DNA of 8,390 nt from Bacillota bacterium (GTDB lineage: Bacteria > Bacillota_A > Clostridia > Lachnospirales > Lachnospiraceae): the NCBI GenBank assembly GCA_023443625.1, contig JAEZTQ010000059.1, forward strand, positions 1 through 8,390, read 5' to 3'. The notes beneath the pieces are model-generated. The model saw nothing but the letters and a program-made list of their open reading frames with translations, was not told where the DNA came from and did no database searches. The position numbers were made by a program, and so were the translations under genes. Positions 1 through 5,894 of this stretch are shown here, one piece after another (positions within the stretch are counted from its first letter, which is position 1; each line of letters opens with the position of its first letter).

Positions 1-93
1 TATAGCAGATATTCTTTTTCTCTCTTCGATTTCATGCTCTTTCTCACACAATGGGCAATCCATCAAGATTCTCCTTACTAAATAATCTTGCAT
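1..93 (-). CDS. Antitoxin of MqsA/YgiT zinc-finger type, partial (N-terminus only)
   Basis: Only the first 31 codons lie in the window; the gene continues past the left edge. The visible protein has a CPLC zinc-knuckle half (residues 13-16) followed by a charged HEIEERKR stretch. I recognise this as the start of the YgiT-type zinc-finger antitoxins paired with MqsR-like toxins in Clostridia. In that family the N-terminal zinc domain binds the toxin and a C-terminal helix-turn-helix binds the operon promoter; the latter would be off the edge. The gene lies 146 bp downstream of the toxin gene on the same strand, giving the toxin-first order known for E. coli mqsRA. The start at 93 has AGGAGG seven bases upstream. 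A second in-frame ATG at 63, giving MDCPLC, has its own AAGGAG seven bases upstream and would match the usual family start better. Identification rests on few residues plus the neighbour. Confidence 0.72.
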   Translation of the reverse strand, partial: MQDYLVRRILMDCPLCEKEHEIEERKRISAI

Positions 94-113
94 TGTCGCT
101 CCTCCTTTTAATA

Positions 114-156
114 GGCATTTGCTAACATTGATTCATGTTACATGTTTTCAAATGCC
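114..156 (-). promoter_or_regulatory. Long imperfect hairpin upstream of the antitoxin ribosome binding site
   Basis: Two perfect 8-bp arms (GGCATTTG and CAAATGCC) enclose a second 5-bp pair (AACAT/ATGTT), separated from the outer stem by a symmetric 2x2 internal loop, with a 13-base apical loop. The structure sits in the toxin-antitoxin intergenic space and ends about ten bases before the antitoxin AGGAGG. No T-run follows on the minus strand, so it does not look like an intrinsic terminator. It could be a translational control or mRNA-stability element, or a second operator. Its role is inference. Confidence 0.55.
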
Positions 157-184
157 CATGCTTTCCAACTTTTATTTGCTATCA

Positions 185-201
185 ACTGTATTATTTACAG
201 T
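185..201. repeat. Short inverted repeat between toxin and antitoxin genes
   Basis: ACTGTA and TACAGT, perfect 6-bp arms around a 5-base AT spacer, lie about 40 bases after the toxin stop codon. In this AT-rich sequence the repeat may be chance. It could equally be a weak operator half-site pair or a small RNA hairpin. Confidence 0.3.
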
Positions 202-239
202 ATATTTTTAAAACATAAAATTATCTAAAGTAATTTCTT

Positions 240-656
240 CTATCTGTAAGGGTGATGCATTGAGTATTCTGCATAGTGAAATGACAGACATATGACTTTA
301 TTCTTTTCATCTCTTACTTTAAGTTTTATGTAAATCTCTTTTCCATTAATATCTTTACCAAATACAAACAACAGTGGTGGGTTATCATCGTCTCTATCAT
401 ACAAGGTTTCTGAATAATCTTTTACGGTTAATTCTTTTACCCTTTCTAATACATCTGATGAATCATAATCTAAATCTGCCAATGTATAAGGCGTTGAATA
501 TTTCTCTTCTTCTCCATATTTTTTCTTGCTTATAAAAACTAAATTCTTTTCGATAATAAAATGTTCATTATTTATAACTGTAAATAAATCTTTTAAAAAT
601 TTTAGGACATCTTTTTCTGAAGAACTTATTTTTATTTTTATATCTGACACCTCCAT
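240..656 (-). CDS. MqsR-like toxin (putative mRNA interferase) of a type II toxin-antitoxin pair
   Basis: A 138-residue acidic-and-lysine-rich protein with no signal peptide or membrane segment. Its C-terminal half (about residues 57-138) matches the clostridial MqsR-like family as I know it: a VLERVKELTVKDYSE stretch, an FGKDINGKEIYIKLKV strand pair and a VICLSFHYAEYSMHHPYR tail. E. coli MqsR (98 aa) shares the pattern of LxxxDF, VYLKITV and VLIVSF strands and is a ribosome-associated endoribonuclease, so mRNA cleavage is the inferred activity. The first 55 or so residues are extra relative to E. coli MqsR and I do not recognise them. The antitoxin-like gene follows on the same strand and a strong promoter lies just upstream. 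The ATG at 656 has no Shine-Dalgarno upstream; a GGAGG lies inside codons 1-3, so the true start may be internal. Family call fairly confident, activity unproven. Confidence 0.75.
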   Translation of the reverse strand: MEVSDIKIKISSSEKDVLKFLKDLFTVINNEHFIIEKNLVFISKKKYGEEEKYSTPYTLADLDYDSSDVLERVKELTVKDYSETLYDRDDDNPPLLFVFGKDINGKEIYIKLKVRDEKNKVICLSFHYAEYSMHHPYR

Positions 657-689
657 TTAATACAATCTTATTATTTACTATCTACACAT

Positions 690-718
690 ATTATACACTA
701 TCAATTGATAGTGGTCAA
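690..718 (-). promoter_or_regulatory. Sigma-A promoter of the toxin-antitoxin operon
   Basis: On the minus strand, TTGACC (713-718) is followed by a 17-bp spacer and a perfect TATAAT (690-695). Transcription would start near 683, giving a leader of only about 27 bases before the toxin ATG at 656. The leader has no Shine-Dalgarno sequence. An 18-bp palindrome occupies the spacer. Confidence 0.85.
696..713. promoter_or_regulatory. 18-bp perfect palindrome, likely autoregulatory operator
   Basis: CACTATCAATTGATAGTG reads identically on both strands and fills the whole spacer between the -35 and -10 boxes of the toxin promoter, overlapping the last -35 base. A dimeric repressor bound here would block RNA polymerase directly. 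MqsA-type antitoxins repress their own operon by binding palindromes at the promoter through a C-terminal helix-turn-helix. The antitoxin encoded at 1-93 is therefore the likely ligand; that link is inference. Confidence 0.75.
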
Positions 719-906
719 TATTAATTGATCGATTCTATAATATTATATAAAATTTACACTTAAAATACTCGTTTCCAATAATTCCAAATTAAATTAAAGA
801 CACCTGATCGTTTTACAAGAGAACTACCACAAAATATCGTAAAAAAAAGAATTCAGCAAAAATCCTCTGAGTCCTTTTCATCGTTAAGCAATAACATCAA
901 TCCATA

Positions 907-1164
907 TCAAAAAGATTGTCCAATGTTTTCATTGTAGCCGTTTTCTTCTCTTTGTTTGTATGTCTTACATATTTTTAATGTAACACGTATATCATTATAT
1001 CCAACTATTTCAGCTATGCTTGCAATATCCCTATTTTCATCATTTACCAGTATGCTTATAAATGAATGCCTCAGTGAATGTGATGACATTATAGTGCATT
1101 TTGTTCTATTTTCAACTCTTGATTGATTTCTAGTTCGGTAGCCCATACACAAATACCTACACAA
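907..1164 (-). pseudogene. Tyrosine recombinase (phage-type integrase), inactive C-terminal remnant
   Basis: The 85-codon frame carries the end of an integrase catalytic domain. HSLRHSF at residues 29-35 is the conserved HxxR box, followed by a helix and then IAEIVGYNDIRVTLKIC, which aligns with the family pattern LGHxxxxxTLxxY. The histidine of the GH box is a tyrosine here (residue 56, TAT) and the nucleophilic tyrosine position is a cysteine (residue 66, TGT); each is one transition from the functional codon (CAT, TAT). The N-terminal DNA-binding and core domains are absent: full-length family members are about 350-400 residues. The only start is a TTG at 1164 with no convincing ribosome binding site, and the first 20 or so residues look like out-of-family sequence. 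It lies about 115 bp beyond the 3' end of tRNA-Cys, a common integration site, and probably marks an old element. Confidence 0.8.
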
Positions 1165-1185
1165 AAATAGATATTAAAAGTCATT

Positions 1186-1216
1186 AAAAAACGGTATTAA
1201 ACGATAAATAACCGTT
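1186..1216 (-). terminator. Possible weak secondary terminator
   Basis: On the minus strand AACGGT and ACCGTT form a 6-bp stem with a 15-base loop, followed by a run of T. It lies about 25 bp beyond the stronger tRNA terminator and could be a backup for it. The short stem and long loop make this uncertain. Confidence 0.3.
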
Positions 1217-1239
1217 CTTGCAAATCTTTTCTAGACATG

Positions 1240-1269
1240 AAAAAACCCCAAAACTTAACGTTTCTGGGG
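1240..1269 (-). terminator. Intrinsic terminator of the tRNA-Cys gene
   Basis: On the minus strand CCCCAGAA pairs with TTTTGGGG (8 bp with one G-U pair, 8-base loop) and runs directly into TTTTTT. It begins about 11 bases after the tRNA 3' end, so transcription should stop before the integrase remnant. Confidence 0.85.
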
Positions 1270-1280
1270 ACTTTCTTTAG

Positions 1281-1351
1281 AGGCGACAACCAGATTTGAA
1301 CTGGTGATCAGGGTGTTGCAGACCCATGCCTTACCGCTTGGCTATGTCGCC
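1281..1351 (-). tRNA. tRNA-Cys (anticodon GCA)
   Basis: The 71-base minus-strand sequence folds as a cloverleaf: acceptor stem GGCGACA/TGTCGCC, D-arm GCC...GGC, anticodon loop CTGCAAC with anticodon GCA, a 4-base variable region, and T-arm ACCAG-TTCAAAT-CTGGT. The discriminator base is T (U), as usual for tRNA-Cys, and the short D-loop also fits. The first pair of the anticodon stem is a T-T mismatch; the other four pair. CCA is not encoded, so it must be added after transcription. It stands alone, with its own promoter upstream and terminator downstream. The integrase remnant on its 3' side suggests that this gene once served as an attachment site. Confidence 0.95.
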
Positions 1352-1377
1352 GTATTCACTTTTTCGATAGCTTTTAT

Positions 1378-1406
1378 ATTATATCAGCACACATCCATTT
1401 CGTCAA
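1378..1406 (-). promoter_or_regulatory. Sigma-A promoter of tRNA-Cys
   Basis: On the minus strand TTGACG (1401-1406), a 17-bp spacer and a perfect TATAAT (1378-1383) lie 26 bp upstream of the tRNA 5' end. Transcription would start near 1371, leaving a precursor leader of about 20 bases for RNase P to remove. Confidence 0.88.
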
Positions 1407-1570
1407 GGATTTATAGCAAATATTTCTTGCCAAATTATGCTTGCTACTAAAACTATCTAATTGCTTCTAATGATACCCATAAGGACTAATTTTATTCTCA
1501 ACTAAAGTATTACCTTCTGTCAGAAAACGGGGGTCACGTTTAAATTTAGCCGCTCTAGACGACAAATCCT

Positions 1571-1599
1571 ATAATATCATATATATCTTTTCTTGGCAA
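1571..1599 (-). promoter_or_regulatory. Weak promoter-like sequence upstream of the tRNA promoter
   Basis: On the minus strand TTGCCA, a 17-bp spacer and TATTAT are spaced like a sigma-A promoter and point towards the tRNA, about 220 bp upstream of it. No gene lies between. It may be a second tRNA promoter, the leftover promoter of a lost gene, or chance in AT-rich DNA. Confidence 0.3.
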
Positions 1600-1666
1600 G
1601 AGTAAAAAGAAAATTTTTAATTATGGAAACTCCAAGTGCTAAATCTGTGCATATTATAGTAGTAAA

Positions 1667-1682
1667 TTACGGAAAACCGTAA
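1667..1682. repeat. 16-bp inverted repeat after the response regulator gene
   Basis: TTACGG and CCGTAA are perfect 6-bp arms around a 4-base loop, beginning 20 bp after the regulator stop codon. As RNA it is a short hairpin followed by only three T before ACTACT, so it is a poor terminator. As DNA it could be a binding site. A TATAAT lies 8 bp further downstream on the minus strand (1653-1658), with no good -35 box. Confidence 0.4.
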
Positions 1683-1688
1683 AAAATC

Positions 1689-1698
1689 CACCTCCTTT
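1689..1698 (-). other. Orphan Shine-Dalgarno sequence
   Basis: AAAGGAGGTG, a near-perfect match to the 16S rRNA anti-Shine-Dalgarno, lies 4 bp after the regulator stop codon. No ATG, GTG or TTG at a usable distance opens a reading frame: the bases that follow enter the 1667-1682 repeat and a nearby stop. It may be what remains of a deleted downstream gene. Confidence 0.5.
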
Positions 1699-1702
1699 AT
1701 AC

Positions 1703-3292
1703 TTAATGTTCCATATATTCCTTTGGTGTCATATTGTATTTTTTCTTAAACAAGCTAAAAAAATATTGGTAACTATAAAAACCGGACTGCTCAATTAAAT
1801 CCTTCAGCTTCATACTGGTATGATCCATCAGCTCTTTCGCATGGGTCAACCTCACTTCATTCAGATAATCTACAAAGCCGATACCAACCTCCATTTTAAA
1901 TAATGTACTTAAATAGGAACTGTTCATATTCAGTTTTTCGGCCGCTTCGCCAAGGGAAATTTGTTTTTGATAATTTTTATGTACATAGGTAATCGTATTC
2001 CTAACCGGTTGGGAATATGCCTTATCTTCTACCTGTTTCTTAAGTACACCCATTATATCTTCATATAGCTTTATAATAAATGTCCTACAATCCCTAAACC
2101 GCTCTATGCCTCCTACGTATTCTATAATCCCTGTTGATTTATCATATACCTTCTTATATTCAATTCCATATTTCTTGCACACAGAAAATGAGAGTATAAT
2201 CAGTTCATTAAACAGTTGGACACATCCAGCTCTTTGTATCTCTTCCTGGCGAATTATTTCAAAAATCTTATTTAGAATACTCCTAAGCCTTTCATCATCC
2301 CGATTGTTAAAGGCTAAAATAATATCTTGTTCATCCTCTAGTAACATCCCCTGTCCGCCGTTATATTCTTTCGTATTTATACTGCGCACGCCGTCTTCTT
2401 CATCCTCCAGGAACATCTTCTTTCTCTTCTCGTATAATTCCATATAACTATGATCTAGTTCCGTCATTGAGGTCATCTGGCCTATATGGAAATTTGCCCT
2501 TTGCTTAAGATACTTCTGTAAGCAAAAATTACTTCTTTGTACCAGTCTTTGTATATCCTCCTGAATAATTCTTGAGCTGACCTCTCCGTCAAAAGATATC
2601 AGTAGCAATATCAGATTCTCTTCTATCGCCAGTGCAATCCCCTGATGATTTTCAATAATGATACGCTCTAGCATCGTGCAGGTCGACAGTTCTTTTTTCA
2701 GTTTCTCCTGCATATAATTAGCCATACCTATTTTCTCCTGTCCATCTAAAGAAACTAAAATTGGCAGCACCTGAGACGTTCCCATATCCAAACGAATCAT
2801 TTTCATTCTTGCTTTTAGTCGATCTTCCCTCCCTCGATACAGTCCGCCTAGAACCTTTAGTATAAACTGTTTCCATACAGCCCTACGGTCACTTTCATTC
2901 TTCTCCAATTCTCCTAGATTCAATTTATCACTAGCTCTTTTTAGGGATTCCAGAAGTACCTCGGCTGTCAAATCTGTCTTTATAAGATAATCAATGGCAT
3001 TGTGCATTAAGGTGTCCCTGACATATTGATAATCATCATAACTGCTAATTACTATAGTACAGATTTCCGGATGGTTTTTATCGATAAAACGCACCAGTTC
3101 ATCACCATTTACATGATTCATCTTGATATCTGTTATAATAATATTTGGCTGAAATTTTAATATATTATTGATTGCATGCTCTCCATCGCTACATTCACCG
3201 CAGATGGAGTAACCGTATTTTTCCCATTCTATCAGGGTACGAAGGGTAATCCGTACCAAAAGCTCATCATCAACGATTAGTACCTTAACCAT
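1703..3292 (-). CDS. Response regulator with AraC-type DNA-binding domain (YesN family)
   Basis: Receives phosphate from the adjacent kinase and controls transcription. With a start at 3292 (529 aa) the receiver domain spans about residues 1-120: VLIVDDE with acidic pocket D8/D9, phosphoacceptor D55 in ITDIKM, S83 and K105. The usual proline after that lysine is threonine. A roughly 300-residue middle region without a recognised motif follows; its length fits the family. The last 100 residues form a double helix-turn-helix of AraC type, ending in the typical SYQYFFSLFKKKYNMTPKEY motif. I prefer ATG at 3292 over the GTG at 3301: the protein then begins MVKVLIVDDE, as relatives do, and AGGTG lies six bases upstream, whereas the GTG has its Shine-Dalgarno only three bases away. 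The start is 1 bp after the kinase stop codon, so translation is probably coupled. The likely target is the promoter upstream of 8241. Confidence 0.93.
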   Translation of the reverse strand: MVKVLIVDDELLVRITLRTLIEWEKYGYSICGECSDGEHAINNILKFQPNIIITDIKMNHVNGDELVRFIDKNHPEICTIVISSYDDYQYVRDTLMHNAIDYLIKTDLTAEVLLESLKRASDKLNLGELEKNESDRRAVWKQFILKVLGGLYRGREDRLKARMKMIRLDMGTSQVLPILVSLDGQEKIGMANYMQEKLKKELSTCTMLERIIIENHQGIALAIEENLILLLISFDGEVSSRIIQEDIQRLVQRSNFCLQKYLKQRANFHIGQMTSMTELDHSYMELYEKRKKMFLEDEEDGVRSINTKEYNGGQGMLLEDEQDIILAFNNRDDERLRSILNKIFEIIRQEEIQRAGCVQLFNELIILSFSVCKKYGIEYKKVYDKSTGIIEYVGGIERFRDCRTFIIKLYEDIMGVLKKQVEDKAYSQPVRNTITYVHKNYQKQISLGEAAEKLNMNSSYLSTLFKMEVGIGFVDYLNEVRLTHAKELMDHTSMKLKDLIEQSGFYSYQYFFSLFKKKYNMTPKEYMEH

Positions 3293-3293
3293 C

Positions 3294-5030
3294 CTATTCA
3301 CCTACCTCAGCTAAATATGGAATTTGCAGTGTTATACGGGTATAAATACCTTTTTCTCCGGTAATGCTTACGCCGTACTGATCTCCGTAATGAAGGTGAA
3401 TCCGCTGGGAAATATTAAAAAGTCCTATACCGTCCGAATCCTTCATTGTAGCCAAAATCTCACTGCTTTCTTCTTCACTCAATCCGACTCCGTTATCCTC
3501 AACAACGACATAAATCGTCTTCATCTCTGAATAAGCCATAACCATAATATATCCGTTAGGATTATTCATAATATGTCCGTGTTTCAGAGAATTTTCAATT
3601 AAGGGCTGTATTAGCATCTTCAAAATGTAGCAATCCCACAACCCCTCCTCTACCTTACAGATGAATTTAACAGGATTGGCACTCTGGTATTCCTTCATGG
3701 CAATATATTTATTCAAATATTCAGTTTCTGACCGAAAGGTATGATAGGTTTGCTTGGACATATTAGTACGCATTATGCATATCAAAGCATCACATGCGTC
3801 TACAATTGGAGTTGCCTCCTGCATTTTCCCCATCATTTTAATTGTATTCAGGCTATTATACAGAAAATGAGGATTTATTTGTGCCTGGAGCGCTTTCAAG
3901 CCAAGCTTGTGTTTATCCCTTTCATGCTTTTTGATTGCCTCCATCTGCTGGTTAATGCGTTTTATCAAATCTTTAAACTTATGATACAGCAGCTCAACCT
4001 CATCTCCCGACGTAATAGAACATTCCATGGCCAGATGATCCGTATCAACCTTTTCTATTACCGATATTAATTCATTCATATTCCTGAGAAAATGCTTTGC
4101 TAGGCGCAGGGAAAGAAGAATGATTAGAATTATAACTACCGGAATAATAATTATATAATAGAAAATTATATCGGAGTACTGACTTGATATCTCACTATAC
4201 AGTATAAAAATATAATTGCTCCATCCGGTTACATCGGAAGTATTACGGATTACAACAATCTTCTTGTGATTCAATTTACAGATTCGATACGAACTACCAT
4301 TACTCTCCATTACAAGTTTCTTCAGTTGTGAGGTCTCCAATATTCCAATACTCTCGATATCTTTATCATACAGTATCTCGCCACTCTCCTGGTCAACAAT
4401 AACCATAGCCGATAAGTAGCCTGCAGCCGTATTGTACTTTTTGTATAAGCCCTTACAGTTGACTGTAATAATCGTCCATGCCTTTGGGCTTCCTGCCGGT
4501 AACATGATCTGCTTTGTCAGCACCAACTTGGGATAATCATATTTGTCCTCGGCAGGAATTATAGTAAAAGATATCTCCTCACCAGTAGTCCGACTTTGGT
4601 ATTCCTCCAACTGCTTATCTGATATTTTATTACTGGAGCCTCCCCCTGTAAAATACATACCATTTTCGGAAATAACGACAATATTTTTTATATACTCTGC
4701 ACCTGTCATCCCCATTTTAAGAATTTTGTTGATCTCATTCATATCCTTATACATTTCATTTGTATTCATATAGGAGGATTTATTCAAGATCTCCCTTACA
4801 GTCTGGTTATTCTGCAAAATATAGGCAAGCAGACGTGCTTTTTTCAGATATGCATCCACATTACTATTTGACAGATCCGTCAATTCATTTGCATATGATA
4901 TAGCATTATGGGTTAGCTGTTTGTTATAGATTCCTCCCCACAGTATTACCAGTACTATGGAAAAAGAGAGCACAGTACTTACAATAATAATGATGAATTT
5001 TGCTTTCATACCTGAAAATTTTTGCTTCAT
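3294..5030 (-). CDS. Membrane sensor histidine kinase (YesM/LytS class)
   Basis: A 578-residue inner-membrane sensor that phosphorylates the following response regulator. Visible order: a transmembrane helix at about 11-31; a large extracellular region of about 250 residues (32-284), of the size and placement of a Cache-type sensor; a second transmembrane helix at about 285-310; a HAMP linker at about 311-363 followed by a probable coiled coil; the His_kinase region with phosphoacceptor H388 in QAQINPHFLYNSLNTI; then the ATPase domain with N-box PLIENSLKHG (476-485), G1 box EDNGVGL (511-517) and G2 box DGIGLFNI (533-540). The HFLYNSLN form of the H-box marks the YesM/LytS class. The gene starts 3 bp after the permease stop codon, with AAAGGGGT as ribosome binding site. 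The ligand is unknown; the operon suggests a sugar, or the loaded binding protein. Confidence 0.94.
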   Translation of the reverse strand: MKQKFSGMKAKFIIIIVSTVLSFSIVLVILWGGIYNKQLTHNAISYANELTDLSNSNVDAYLKKARLLAYILQNNQTVREILNKSSYMNTNEMYKDMNEINKILKMGMTGAEYIKNIVVISENGMYFTGGGSSNKISDKQLEEYQSRTTGEEISFTIIPAEDKYDYPKLVLTKQIMLPAGSPKAWTIITVNCKGLYKKYNTAAGYLSAMVIVDQESGEILYDKDIESIGILETSQLKKLVMESNGSSYRICKLNHKKIVVIRNTSDVTGWSNYIFILYSEISSQYSDIIFYYIIIIPVVIILIILLSLRLAKHFLRNMNELISVIEKVDTDHLAMECSITSGDEVELLYHKFKDLIKRINQQMEAIKKHERDKHKLGLKALQAQINPHFLYNSLNTIKMMGKMQEATPIVDACDALICIMRTNMSKQTYHTFRSETEYLNKYIAMKEYQSANPVKFICKVEEGLWDCYILKMLIQPLIENSLKHGHIMNNPNGYIMVMAYSEMKTIYVVVEDNGVGLSEEESSEILATMKDSDGIGLFNISQRIHLHYGDQYGVSITGEKGIYTRITLQIPYLAEVGE

Positions 5031-5033
5031 TAG

Positions 5034-5894
5034 TTACCCCTTTACCGCTCCATCGGAAAGTCCTGACACAATGTGTCTTTGTAGCACCAAATAAATTATT
5101 ATTATCGGCAAAGCCACGATTACAATGTCGGCAAATAATAAATTCCATTCTGAAGCCTTCTGTCCTGAAAATAAGTAAGTTGTTAACACTGCAGTCGTCC
5201 GCTTGGAGCTGTTTAGCAGATACAAGGAAATACCAAAATCATTCCATATTGACATGACACAATTCATTAGGGCTGTTACCGTAACCGGTTTAAGCAGTGG
5301 AAATATAATACCAAAGAACATTCTTAATGGACCCGCTCCATCCACAATAGCCGCCTCGTCAATTTCACTGGATATTCCTTTGATAAATCCAACATATAGA
5401 AAAAAAGTAATTGGAAACATACTTGCAGTATAAACCAGTATAGCACCAATGACTGCCATATTTCCAGTAGTCATTTTTAATCGGGATAATTCAAAGTATA
5501 TTGGAACCATAGAAAGGGGTAGTGTTAATCCTATAATGATTATATTATTCATAAGTTTGGAAAATTTTGTTTTTCTTCGTATAATTATAAAGGCAGTCAT
5601 AGAAGCGAAGACAAGTGCCAAAGCCGCCCCACCGACAGTTACAACAGCACTGTTGAAAAAGCCGTTTAAAATCCTTGCTTCCTTAAATACAGACCCATAG
5701 TTATCAATAATTTGATTTAAAGAAACTCCTTTAAGGCTTAGCTTTAGCATATTAGCCCGTCGTTTGCTCATAAAGGAATTCACGAGTACTAAAAGAAAAG
5801 GAATCAGTATAACAAAGCTGATCATTACCCCGAGGAATTCTGATATGTATCTGCGAATTTTCCCACGTCTAATGCTTGTATGTCTTTTTGTCAT
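5034..5894 (-). CDS. ABC transporter permease, MalG/LacG-like (CUT1 sugar uptake)
   Basis: One of two membrane subunits of a binding-protein-dependent importer. Its 286 residues match the usual MalG-like size. There is a first membrane segment at about 20-41 and further segments at about 80-105, 114-134, 146-170, 204-225 and 253-272. The cytoplasmic EAA loop that docks the ATPase is clear at 180-203: EAAIVDGAGPLRMFFGIIFP. The C-terminus GLSDGAVKG is typical of this family. Its start overlaps the stop of the upstream permease by 4 bp (ATGA), and AAGGAGGTG lies five bases before the ATG. The pair would form a heterodimer. No ATPase gene is present here; many Bacillota CUT1 importers share an MsmK/UgpC-type ATPase encoded elsewhere, so that is likely. 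The substrate cannot be read from the sequence. Confidence 0.94.
   Translation of the reverse strand: MTKRHTSIRRGKIRRYISEFLGVMISFVILIPFLLVLVNSFMSKRRANMLKLSLKGVSLNQIIDNYGSVFKEARILNGFFNSAVVTVGGAALALVFASMTAFIIIRRKTKFSKLMNNIIIIGLTLPLSMVPIYFELSRLKMTTGNMAVIGAILVYTASMFPITFFLYVGFIKGISSEIDEAAIVDGAGPLRMFFGIIFPLLKPVTVTALMNCVMSIWNDFGISLYLLNSSKRTTAVLTTYLFSGQKASEWNLLFADIVIVALPIIIIYLVLQRHIVSGLSDGAVKG

Larger units (their letters stand above)
1352..1702. other. Intergenic stretch between tRNA-Cys and the response regulator gene
   Basis: These 351 bp contain no reading frame I can support. They hold the tRNA promoter (1378-1406), a weaker promoter-like pair (1571-1599), a 16-bp inverted repeat (1667-1682) and an orphan Shine-Dalgarno sequence (1689-1698). 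I see no convincing terminator for the transporter operon: the only candidate is the 1667-1682 repeat, followed by just three T. Confidence 0.6.

Noticed and set aside
734..743. Plus-strand TATAAT at 736-741 as a divergent promoter
   Set aside because: There is no -35 box at 16-18 bp and no plus-strand gene downstream; chance is likely in AT-rich DNA.
1200..1240. Short minus-strand frame MSRKDLQ... directly after the tRNA terminator as an integrase N-terminus
   Set aside because: It has no ribosome binding site, stops after 13 codons and shows no recognisable recombinase motif.
1667..1682. Palindrome as the operon terminator
   Set aside because: The stem is only 6 bp with three T after it; I keep it as an inverted repeat of unknown role instead.
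3290..3301. GTG at 3301 as the response regulator start
   Set aside because: The Shine-Dalgarno lies only three bases away and the protein would gain MNR before the usual MVKVLIVDDE start. ATG at 3292 has better spacing and matches the family.
4924..5148. Minus-strand 74-codon frame across the permease-kinase junction
   Set aside because: It is out of frame with both genes it overlaps and its translation resembles no family. The two overlapping genes have clear domains through this stretch.
2106..5700. Plus-strand open frames inside the regulator, kinase and permease genes (such as 2106-2447, 3741-4070 and 5449-5700)
   Set aside because: They lie entirely opposite well-supported genes, lack good ribosome binding sites and give low-complexity or unrecognisable proteins. 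They are antisense shadows.
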